64,000 bases of DNA from Panicum virgatum (Eukaryota; Streptophyta; Magnoliopsida; Poales; Poaceae), in the NCBI RefSeq assembly GCF_016808335.1, contig NC_053147.1, positions 24,662,913 through 24,726,912 on the forward strand. The letters are read 5' to 3'. Positions 32,064 to 42,136 of the stretch are shown here, piece after piece. The translations under genes were made by a program, and so were the position numbers. Position 1 is the first letter of the stretch. Every line of letters begins with the position of its first letter. The notes below the pieces were generated by a model. It did no database searches and was not told where the DNA came from. It worked only from the letters and a program-made list of their open reading frames with translations.

Positions 32064-32545
32064 GTGTAGCAACTAGCAAATGCAAATCCATCCATAAAAG
32101 CGCATAAAGTAAAGCGGCAGCAGCCGAGCCCGGCATTGGGAAAGCGGCAAGCAACGGCCAATAAAGAAAAGGGCAAGGAGGAGGAGGGGCCATGGGCCAT
32201 GGCATCACGACGTCGCCCCTGCAAACCACACGCACAAACTATTACTCCTCCAGCCTGGACTGCTGGGACGAACACGCTAGCTGCTCTCCCCGCCCGCTGC
32301 CCCTGCTGCCCTTGCCCTGTGCGCGCTCGCGGCCGCGGAGCGGGACAAACGGCGCGAGCTCGTGCAGAGTGGCCGCGAGCGAGGAGTGGAGACTGGAGAG
32401 GAGAGAGGCCACAAACCGAGCCGCGGGCCAATCGGAATCGCCGAGGGGGCTCGCCGCTTTCTTTAAGCGCCCTCCCGCGGTGGAGGCCGAATCACCGCTG
32501 GCCACTTTGGCATCTGCCGGCGTTCGACGCCACCACCTCCCCGCT
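32064..32545. other. Upstream region of the MYB gene
   Basis: GC content rises sharply toward the gene. No separate gene recognised. Confidence 0.5.
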
Positions 32546-32556
32546 GCATAAATACC
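32546..32556 (+). promoter_or_regulatory. Probable TATA box of the MYB gene
   Basis: GCATAAATACC occurs about 175 bp before the ATG and is followed by a CT-rich leader, a common core-promoter layout in grasses. No transcript evidence is available. Confidence 0.55.
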
Positions 32557-32725
32557 CCCCCTCCTCCCCGCCCGTTCCCACCTCCCCCCGCTGCTCAGCT
32601 CTCCGGACCGCCCGCCCAAGGACCCGCCGCCTCCCGTCTCGTCTCCCCGCGACAGGGAAAGGCGCGATCTTGGTCGGCCCGGCTGATCGGCGGCGCCCGG
32701 TTACTCGGGTGGGTGGGTGGGACTG

Positions 32726-33708
32726 ATGGCGGAGTAGACGGACGTGCTGCCGCCGGCGCCGGAGCCGCCCAACTTCGCGGGGCAGGCGGGCGGGCGGTTC
32801 CTGCCGGACCGGCGGGCCCCCGGCCCCGGGGCGTGGACGCTGGAGGAGAACAAGCTGTTCGAGCGCGCGCTGGCGCGGGTGGACTGGGACGCGCCCGACC
32901 GGTGGGAGCGCGTCGCCGCGCTGCTGCCGGGGCGGATGGTGTCCGACGTCGTGGCGCACTACGACGACCTCGAGAACGACGTCTGCTTCATCGAGGCCGG
33001 GCTCGTGCCCTTCCCCCACTACGGCGGCGGGTCGGCCGCCGGGTTCACCTTCGACTGGGACGGCGGCGACGACGCCGCCGGCGGCCTGGGCTTCAAGCGC
33101 TCCTGCTACATGGCCGGCGTCAAGCGCGGGCGCGGCCCGGACCAGGAGCGCAAGAAGGGCATCCCCTGGACGGAGGAGGAGCACAAGTGAGCAGCTCCGC
33201 CCGACCATCCGGTTGATCTTGCGCGCTGAATTGGTGAGATCCCCGTGCCTAGGATTAATCGACTCGCTCTGCTTGCCGCAGGCTGTTCCTGATGGGCCTG
33301 AAGAAGTACGGGCGCGGGGACTGGAGGAACATCTCGCGCAACTTCGTGACGACCCGGACGCCGACGCAGGTCGCCAGCCACGCGCAGAAGTACTTCATCC
33401 GCCTCAACTCCGGCGGCAAGGACAAGCGCCGCTCCAGCATCCACGACATCACCACCGTCAACCTCCCCGACGAAGACGGCGGCAACCCCTCGCCGTCGCC
33501 GCCCTCCGTGCTCACCGCCGCCTCGTCCACCGGCGGCCCCGTCATCTCCGAGCAGTTCGGCGTCCTCGTCGACAGCAGCCCCGCGCCGGCGCACCACTTC
33601 ATGCCGCACCCCTACGGCCACGTGAAGCTCGAGCCCGGCAACTCCGGCTTCCTGGACGACTCTGTTCTGATGCAGATGCAATGCGGCCAGCTGCAGCCTC
33701 TCGGCTGA
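32726..33708 (+). CDS. DIVARICATA-like MYB (SHAQKYF) factor, in-frame stop at codon 4
   Basis: Exon 1 is 32726-33186 and exon 2 is 33282-33708. The intron (33187-33281) has GTGAGC...CCGCAG ends and splits one codon. The first MYB/SANT-like domain is in exon 1 ([18 protein letters not shown] ... [12 protein letters not shown]). The second spans the intron (IPWTEEEHK / [18 protein letters not shown] ... [18 protein letters not shown]). The spacing and the VASHAQKYF motif define DIVARICATA-type MYB-related factors, nuclear DNA-binding proteins of the I-box/sugar-response class. The natural start ATG (32726) is followed by GCG GAG TAG, a stop at 32735-32737; the frame is then open to 33708. The next in-frame ATG (about 32937) would remove most of the first domain. 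Possibilities are a real nonsense allele, non-AUG initiation or a base error. Apart from this stop the gene looks intact (296 codons). Confidence 0.85.
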
Positions 33709-34410
33709 CCGGCTGGTTCTCGAGCTGCAACAATGGCAAAAGGAGGAAAACAAAGCTCTCATCTCTGGCCATGCACGAGGAGGGAATCACCCCGTTGCGC
33801 GTGCCTGTTGTTGATTCCAAACAGGCAAGCAGCATCTGGGTACAACACGTTGGATCATACAGCTACGAGCTCAGCGCAACTCGCAGCCGAGCTCCGGTTC
33901 TCTGCCGTGCCGAGTGCTCCGGAGATGAGAGCAAGAACAGTAGAAGCAAAATGGACGATGCCATTCCTGCATCATTCCGCCTCTGTGTACATAAGAGCCC
34001 AACGCCCGCGGTGAAATAATTTTCGATTGGAATTGGTTTCCTGTGTTGTGGGAGGCACGGGAGAGTGTACTGCTAGATGCTCTGATTACGCTAGCTTTTC
34101 TTCTGTAATGATGCGTCATGGATATTGGATCGGTTAATGTCATGTGTTTGGTATAGCAAGTAGCATCAGCAGCGTACTGTTTGGTGTGTGTTTTTTGTAA
34201 GGGTTGTTTATCTTTCAAGCTGGGGGTGTGTATTAGTAGCATCGGTCACACTCTCATGGACCTGTGCTTTTGTTACAAATAATGATGGCGATGAAATGAT
34301 TGTAGTAGTAGTTTTCATCAGCTGTTTCCTGTCGCCTTTGAGGCAATAAAACCTAAAACCCCGGCGCAGATGGATGCGGCTGTGGCTGGTGTGGGACTCC
34401 ACATATTAGC
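33709..34410 (+). other. Probable 3' UTR and flank of the MYB gene
   Basis: A polyadenylation-like AATAAAACC occurs at about 34345. No other gene recognised. Confidence 0.45.
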
Positions 34411-35072
34411 GCCTTGTTTAGTTCACTTCAAAATTCCAAAATTTTACAAGATTTCACGTCACATCGAATCTTTGAACGCATGCATAAAGTATTAAATGTA
34501 ACTAAACAAAATAACTAATTATACAGTTTGTTTATAATTTGCGAGATAAATCTTTTGAGTCTAATTAACTCATGACAGGACAATAATTGCTAAATACAAA
34601 CAAAAATGCTATAGTACTTCAGATTATATGGCCCAAATCTCTCCCTTCTCTCCCTTCCCCTGTTGTGTAGTGCAGCCGTGCAGGAGTTTGAATCTAAGCT
34701 AGGATAAGCTTCTCAGTGACTTGTCTCCTGCGCGAAATCTAGTCTTACCTCTTACTTGCAAAGTTCAAAATTCTAAAAACAATTTCCGGCACCTGTATGG
34801 AAATTTAAATTTAGACAAAATAAAAAACACATTGCACAGTTTGTCTGTAAATCGCGGGACGAATCTAATTAGGCCGTAATTAGACACTAAATTGCTACAG
34901 TAATGCTACAGTAAATAGCCTCTAATGTCGGATTAATTAGACTCATTAGATTCGTCTCGCGATTTACAGACGAGTTTTGTAATTTATTTTGTGATTAGTC
35001 TATGTTTAGTACTTCAAATATAAAAAATGTCCTTTCGAAAACTTTACAACCTGCAACTAAACAGGCCTTGTA
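34411..35072. mobile_element. Cluster of two Tourist/foldback-type MITEs
   Basis: The left end after TTA at 34408 reads GCGCCTTGTTTAGTTCAC. The right end reverse-complements to GGCCTGTTTAGTTGC. The middle (about 34625-34745) is unrelated. The right member (about 34800-35072) is a hairpin sharing GTCTCGCGATTTACA with 31666-32063. Left and right parts are best read as two partial elements. Confidence 0.6.
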
Positions 35073-35351
35073 CTTTACTACTTTGCTAGCCAAAATGGCA
35101 GCCTTGTTTTCGACTTAAAAATCGTCAATTCACAATCTTATTTATGACCACAAAATGTCAGAGGTCAGGCAGGGATGCCTACTGAACTACTCCCCTTGGC
35201 CAATGGGAACAGGGCACCGGAGTACCTGATTAGTTTAGCTGAAACGGAGGTCGTACCTTTCCAGTACCTTCCTAGACGCTGATGGAGGGAGGCATGGCTG
35301 CCGGGGGGGATGAGTTGGAGGTCCACCAATGGTGGCCGCACAAGGCATCAC
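35073..35351. other. Intergenic spacer
   Basis: Nothing recognisable. Confidence 0.5.
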
Positions 35352-35592
35352 AGCCCCTTGTTTAGATGTATAAAATTTTGACTGTAAAATACTATACTAT
35401 TTTCGTTTGTATTTAATAATTATTATCTTATCATAGATTAATTAGGCTTAAAAAATTCATCTCGTAAATTATAGATAAACTGTGTAATTAATTATTTTGT
35501 TTGGTTATATTTAATATTTCATATATACGTTTAAAGATTCGATGTGATGAAAAATCTTATAAAATTTTAGAATTTTGAAGACATCTAAAGAA
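35352..35592. mobile_element. Tourist-like MITE
   Basis: The left CCTTGTTTAGATGTATAAAA and the reverse-complemented right TTCTTTAGATGTCTTCAAAA form the inverted ends of an AT-rich block of about 240 bp. Confidence 0.65.
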
Positions 35593-35885
35593 GAGGACAA
35601 TTCACATGGCGCCCTGCCGCGCAAAGGGCACCGCCGCACCGGCACCGGCACCGAGCCGGAGCCCACACCCGCCCCGGCGGGAAGAACCAGCGCCACACAG
35701 CGCGCGGAGCAGCGGGTGCACCGTGCACTGCACGCGGCCACAGGGTCGTGGCCTGCTCCTGTCGCCCGCCGGGCGCATCTCCTCCCGGCCCCAACTTGCG
35801 CACACATTCCCCCGTCGTGTTCCTGCAGCAGCACCCAGCACCCAGCACCCAGCACCCAGCAGATGATCCCCCCGGAAAGGGGCGT
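35593..35885. other. GC-rich spacer with short CAGCACC tandem
   Basis: A small tandem of CCCAGCA units lies near 35830-35862. No gene is recognised on either strand. Confidence 0.5.
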
Positions 35886-35894
35886 GGGGTATTC

Positions 35895-36322
35895 AGGGTT
35901 AAAAAAACCGGTGGTTTGACCGGTTACCGATCAAACCGGTCCGGGCCGGTTCCGGTTTCGGCCGGTACCCAACCGGCCCAAATTCAAAATTCAAATTTGA
36001 ATTCAAAAAATGAAAAATTCTTAAAAATACTTCTAAGGTGCGACGAATATAATGGTGTCAAATTTTCTCAAAAATTCTTTCATTTAGTATAGTTTGCGGG
36101 GATTTGCAGTTAAAAGAAAAAAGAAAAAGAAAAAAATGGGCCGGCCCATTAAGGCCCACCGCATATGGCGACCGGTAAACCGATCAAACCGGTCGGAACT
36201 GGTTACACATGCGATTTTGAATTTGGATTTGAATTCAACCGGTTTCCACCGGTCAAACCGGTCCGGTAAACCGCTACCGGAGGGCGGCGGTTTGACCGGA
36301 CCGGTCGGGAAAAAAAACCCTA
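35895..36322. mobile_element. Non-autonomous Mutator-type element, CCGGT-rich family, copy 2
   Basis: A perfect 9-bp duplication GGGGTATTC flanks it (35886-35894 and 36323-36331). Both tips read AGGGTT inward. Termini are CCGGT-rich and the AT-rich core matches copy 1 at 7116-7741 (for example AATGGTGTCAAATTTTCTC and TTTAGTATAGTTTGCGG). No open reading frame of note. Confidence 0.82.
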
Positions 36323-36331
36323 GGGGTATTC

Positions 36332-37183
36332 CGGTGGCTTGCAGCGGCGGCGAGCGCGGGGAATCGGATAGTCTCGGTGGCCGTGCTCGTGGTGTGGGTG
36401 AGAACGGAAATGCCCTCCCGGGAATGATCTGATACGGGCGTGGGCAGCAGCCGAGCCCGACTTTTTGCTTGGTTCCGCAGGGGAGGAAAAAGGTTGATTC
36501 GTTGTTTGGGAGGAAGACGCAATCTTGGGAGGAATTCTGGACCTCCGGTGGGGGCTGCGGTATCTCCCCTGCCGTGGACAAAACCGCGAGGATCCCCGGG
36601 CCCTCCCCAGAAAGATGGGGGAAAGAAAGAGAGGCTTCCGCGGCCGCTCCGGTGTCCACCGTTCTCTTTGCTAGTGGCATCTACCAAATAGCAATGTTTT
36701 TCTCTCATACTAAATCAGCACAAGTCACCAACCAACTAATACTATTTTTCTCACAACAAATCTGCATCAGCCGCCAACTTTACAGCTAGCCAAACAGAGT
36801 AATTAAAATGAGTGGAAGAATTTTATCAGAGTTCTAAGGAAGTTTTAAGAGAAGAGTTTATTTCTCAAATAAAAGTAAGAAAAAATGGTGAGCGTTCCAA
36901 AGGGAGGAGGAATCTGGACCAACAGCGACCGTGTCCACCAGGCGATGGCGACAACAACGCAAAAGAACACTGCTTACAGGTACACAAAGCGGGACGCCAC
37001 TGCTCTCACTGTTCGATGTCGTGGCACTTGACGTGCCAGTGATCACCTCACGCCGTCATCTTAAAGCCTCCCAATGGACAGGCTCCCAATGATCACCTCA
37101 CGCAGTGGGATTGTTGAGCTTGGGTCTTGGGATTCGGTGTCACGGCCTCTCCGGCCGCTCTCCCCCGTCACATGGCCTTGTTT
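36332..37183. other. Intergenic, no gene recognised
   Basis: A GC-rich left half gives open frames on both strands with no recognisable family. Confidence 0.45.
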
Positions 37184-37706
37184 GTTTCCAGTAGCTACTG
37201 TATCAAATTTTGACTATTAATTAGAAATATTAAATAAAATCAGTTTATAAAATTTGTGCTACTCGGCGAGATGAATTTAATGAAGCCTTTGATCTATGAT
37301 AAGACAATAACCATTGTAGCATTACTTTAGTTAATTATCAATTAATTACCGTTATTAGATTCGTCGCGAAAAATTACACTCATCCACCTTGTTTGGTTGA
37401 GACGATGAAATTTTTTTCACAAAAAGATGAATGAATGCATGGAGTACTAAGCGAAGTTTATTTGCGAAACCTTTTTACGGGTGGGTGTAACTTTTCGAGA
37501 CGAATCTAATAACGGTAATTAATCTATGATTTGCTATAGTGATCATCCTCTAATCGTGCGGTCAAAAACCTCATTAGATTGGTCTCGCGAATTTACCAGG
37601 AGTCCTGCAGGTGGTTTTGTAATTAAACTTTATTTAATACTCTAAATTAGTAGTCAAAGGTGCAAAAAGTTTTCACAAAAATTTTTTCAGCCCAAATCAA
37701 ACACAG
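37184..37706. mobile_element. Tourist-like / foldback MITE
   Basis: The left CCTTGTTTGTTTCC and the reverse-complemented right ACTGTGTTTGATTTGGGC are the ends. The interior has inverted GATTCGTC/GACGAATC and GTAATTAAT blocks, giving a foldback shape. It may contain a second member starting near 37390. Confidence 0.6.
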
Positions 37707-38494
37707 TCATCCGTAAAAAAGTTTGACAAATAAATTTCATTTAATACTGCATGCATACAAAATTCTCTTGTAACGCTAGTTGCTCTACTAGCAACCAAAC
37801 AAGGATCACAGGCCTCTGGTGAATCTTGCGTGCTGATTGGTTGGCTGCCGGTGTCCCCTTCACCGCGAACCCTCTAATAATAATACTAATAGTTCTAATC
37901 TCCTTGGTTCCCTGCACACTGCTGCGTGTCACTGTGGCATGGGGCAATATAATACAACTGCAGCAGCTACTACAATAGCAGCAGCATCACGATGATTGTT
38001 TCATGTTTGTGTATTGCTGCTATTGCTGGGCCCACCCTACCACGTACGGCTACTGTATTGTTTTTTATTTTTGAAAGAAATACTGTGTTGTATTGTATCT
38101 CTCGATGCTCAAGGCCAAGAACCACGATAGCAACTTGCGGCTGTGGGGCTGCACGGAAAGATGCATGCAATCCAACGCAAGCAAAGTGGGCGCTGCTGCG
38201 TGCCTTTCGACTTGCCTTTTGCTTTCGCTGCTCGCCTCACTGTCTTTTGGCCTCTTTTTTTCCACTCAATAGGAAATGGCAATATGCAATAGTGGGTTGT
38301 ACAGTACTACAAGCTACCAGAACTAAAACTTTGTGTCGTGCCGCTTGCAACTTTATTATATTTAGCACCAGGAGATGGAGGTGTTGCCATTTTTTTTGAA
38401 ACAAAGTCTTGCAATTGTGCTATATGGGTCTAGGGGAACGGTGTCTCAGAACTCCCAGCAAACGTGGAACTCTCAAGGTTGGTTGTTGTATGTA
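37707..38494. other. Intergenic, no gene recognised
   Basis: Nothing recognisable. Confidence 0.5.
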
Positions 38495-39595
38495 GTAAAC
38501 TAGTGAGGTGACTCGCACATTTACGCGGCTAGTATTGATATTCTAGATATATCTTGTATTTTTATCCAATTATTATTTATAAACTTAAATCTTTCTCATT
38601 ACATGCTACTTGCTTCAGTAATTAATAGTGCTTCTCTGCTGCTAGTGCAGTGGTGCCTCCTTTTGCTTACATCTTTCTTTGTCAGCGATGTGGCCGCATA
38701 GCAAGCACACAGCCTTAATTCTGTCACAACTGCCTATCTCCTCGGTCTTATCTACTAACATTCGATGTAGTAGTAGCAGCATATTTCTTATCTACCAGCC
38801 CTTGCAGTAATGCTGTCCACTGCTCAGTTCAACTGACTCAGTTGTTCATTTGCTACCTTCTCCACTTTATGATTCTCTTGGTCATCTGTTGCTACTATTT
38901 TACTTCTGTCGTTTGTTGTATGGCGTCATGCCTCCATGGTCTAGTTTGTGTTGTGGAACAATCGATTCAAGTTTCTTGCTTTTTGGAAGCCAAGAATCTC
39001 CATAGTGCAGAGCACACCGTTCAGAATTTCAACAACCTATGTTCATGTTCAAGTCTGATGAGCTTACTATACCAACCATGGCCTAATTGATATTGTCCTG
39101 GTTCCTGATCTACTTGTGGTTAATTTTTTTTATCTTGTGGTGTTAATTGTGAGGTGCAATAGTGTCTTGTAGCAATGTCGGCAACAAACTTTTGGAGTGT
39201 GGTAGTCTAATATAGTGCAAAGCTTAGAATTATCTTGTTTATTTTGACTAATAATAATATAATCGTGAAGGTGCATTTGGGATTTCAGTAATATAATAAA
39301 ATATACATGTGGTAAAACATGTTAATTTTTTGTGTAGCTAGTATCGTATAGGTATGCACGATATGTAGTTTGATATGTAAAACGATGAATAGATTTATAT
39401 TAATATAGAAATATATTTTAATGCCACTGTTGGGTAATTTATAAACATGTATATGAGTATTTTAGGCTATTTTTTTGTAATGGCAGTGGTGGATAATTTT
39501 AATTATTTTCTCCGATTAACGTGGGAATTTCTAAGTCTTGAGAGTGAACGTGGAAGCTCTGTTTGTTGGCCAAATAATAAGATAACTAGGTCTGG
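38495..39595 (+). repeat. Dispersed repeat copy B
   Basis: This is the inverted partner of 870-1725, extending further right to a block (TTTTCTCCGATTAACGTG ... TTGTTGGCCAAATAATAAG) that recurs at 41930-42005. It starts AACTAGTGAGGTG and ends near ATAAGATAACTAG. No open frame longer than noise and no terminal inverted repeat. Confidence 0.8.
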
Positions 39596-39695
39596 TTCTA
39601 TCCATCATCCTACCCATCTTAGGTGCTGTTGGGACGCTTGCTACTGTTCTTTATTGTTATCTCCAGAGGGGGAGAAATGCTGCAGGTATGCCATG

Positions 39696-40229
39696 TAGGG
39701 ATGAAAACGGACGGAAACAGAAGGAAAAACCTCATTTCTACTTCCATTTCTATATTTTTTGGCGGAAACGGGATCGGGTTCGGAAAATACGGGTACGGAA
39801 ACAGGATCGGGTTACGCGGAAGTACGAAAACGAAACCAATACGGATGTTGAGCCGGAAAGAATAACGCGATCAAATATTCTCGAGTATACATTAACAAAG
39901 TCACAAAATAATATACACGTACGAAGTTATTGGTCCAATATTCACTAGTATGCCATATGTTAACATGTTAACATGCATACGTAGTGATTGGTATGTTTTT
40001 GAACATATCAATTTTTAGACATATCTTATGTAGATTAAAAATGGGATGAAAACAGAATAAATACGTGTTAATTCCATGTAAAAACGGGAGTCCTCGGAAA
40101 CGAACGGAGAAACCTCATTTCTACTTCTGTAAGTACGAAAACGGGATCCCACAAATACGGAAACGGATAGACAAAAATAGAAAACGGAACGGGTCGGAAC
40201 GGGAATATTTCCGTCCGTTTTCAACCCTA
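39696..40229. mobile_element. hAT-type MITE (534 bp)
   Basis: A perfect 8-bp duplication ATGCCATG flanks it (39688-39695 and 40230-40237), the size expected for hAT. Termini are TAGGGATGAAAACGGACGG and, reverse-complemented, TAGGGTTGAAAACGGACGG. The interior repeats ACGGAAAC/GAAACGG phrases and has no transposase. Confidence 0.9.
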
Positions 40230-40237
40230 ATGCCATG

Positions 40238-41497
40238 CAACCACACCAAAGTGTGCACCCTATACTACAAAACGCAACTCTAAATTGCATCAAATCCATT
40301 TAGAATTTTATATTGGTGCACTTAATGTGTAGATTTAAGGGCTACTTTTACTTTTAATAATAATATAATTGAATAATTTATAATTGCTTTTACTTTTAAG
40401 GTGGAATTGCTATGCAATATTTACTTGACCTTGACCTAGAAAAACAAAAACTAATTAACTCCCTAGCTATTGATCTACGAACTCTTCGAACAGCAACCAG
40501 AAGACTTTGGTTCGACTATGCGGATCAGCAAAGTCATCAACTAAATGGAGTAGCAAAGTCATCAGCAAAGTCATCGTGATCGTGTTGGGATTTCTTGAAA
40601 TCAGGGGCGGAGCCAGCGTGGGGGCATGGGGGCTTGAGCCCCCCTACCGCCAAGAACTCCATTGGTGCTCTCCTTCTTTTGGTGAGTCAATTCAGTTGAG
40701 TCAATTCTTCACTAGTGGCAGGTAAAGCTGTGAGATGCATCCACATCGGGCCACTCTGCGTTCAAGATAAGGCTGCTTAGAGACCGAACATGTCAACAGT
40801 GCTAATTATGCTTAAAAGCAGCGAGGTGCTCGTTGATCCATTGAAACCACTAGCCGCTCGGCCTATTGTGTCCGACTCCGAGTCCGAGGAGGCATCTTCT
40901 TCGGTGCCCGCCAGAAGGTTATTGCCGGTGATCATGGAGCTAAAGGAGAGTACACCTAGTAGATTGGGCAGCGCACCTCGTGGATCGAGCAGCTCAGCTC
41001 CAAGCTCGCCATGAGGCCGCCAAGCAAGCTAGGCGGTTTGAAGAGGTGGAGCGCGTGAGCTCTGGACACACGAGAGCCGCGCCGATCATCCGAGAGAGAG
41101 CCACGCCGATGGTCTTGAGAAGCTGGAGCACCTGTGGACCACGAGCGGCACATGCGGTCGGGGAGGAGGCGATGCCGGCACAGGGAGTGACATGTGATGA
41201 CCTGCCTAATGAATCTAGACTCCTTGCTATCAGATAGCTAGTATATTCAAACAGATTGTGGACCTGTTGGTCGGATTGGATATCTCTATGTAACGGTGTA
41301 TTGTTGTTATCTTATCTGTAAACGGATGATTATTTGGAGGATTTCTTTTATATAAACTAGCGTAGACATGGGATTGCCAGTCGTCGTCATTGCTCGCGTT
41401 GCTCACGACATTGTTCGCCCTGGTCGCCGTGGTGTGGTCACCGCATGCCTCGCCTCGCTCGTCGGCTGGCTTGCTGCTCGATTTGACAAAAAAACTA
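40238..41497. other. Intergenic, no gene recognised
   Basis: A plus-strand frame at 40790-41014 (Ser-rich) and one at 40980-41237 are not assignable. The phrase GGGGCGGAGCCAG near 40605 belongs to a common grass repeat, which I could not delimit. Confidence 0.4.
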
Positions 41498-42010
41498 GGT
41501 GTATAGCCCGTACATTTGTGCGGCTAGTATTAAAAATTCAAAATTTGCATGTCGTTGTATCCTTACTTAAAAATTATACTATTTTTTTACCATACATCAT
41601 CCTATCATTCTGTTCATTATCATAAATTATGTCATATTGTTGGTTAAAATAATTCAAATATGATTTACCTATAATAACAATTTGATTTGTTGAGCTTTAA
41701 TAATATTATACATATAATTATTCTTATTTTTGTTTTATTTTGATTGATTGTTGTTAGCTTTTGTTTTTATTAATAAGTATATGTTTGTAACTAATACATA
41801 GTTAAATGGTATTTTATATTTGATTTTTCATAATGACATTGGTGGGTGATTTTTAATTAGGCACATGGGTATTTTAGACTAATTTTTATCATAATGACAG
41901 TGGTGGGTAATTTTTATTTTTCTATTTTTCTCCGATTAACGTGTGAATTTCTAGGCTATGAGAGTGAACGTGGAGGCTCCGTTTGTTGGCTAAATAATAA
42001 GATAATAGAT
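41498..42010 (+). repeat. Dispersed repeat copy C (internally shorter)
   Basis: It begins AACTAGGTGTATAGCCCGTA, like the starts of copies A and B with GCGGCTAGTATT. It ends with the shared block TCTCCGATTAACGTG ... TTGTTGGCTAAATAATAAG. The middle is AT-rich and shorter than in copies A and B. Confidence 0.7.
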
Positions 42011-42136
42011 AGATCACGTGGAACTTTCTAGATTGGTTCCCATAGATTGAAGAAAATCCTTGGCGGAAAATGTAGCGTGCCAATAATTTTTGTATGCCAA
42101 AGAACTGCATGCGCGACAACATGTGTGTCCAGTAGT

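Noticed and set aside
40790..41237. Ser-rich plus-strand frames
   Set aside because: Short, low complexity, no homology I can name.
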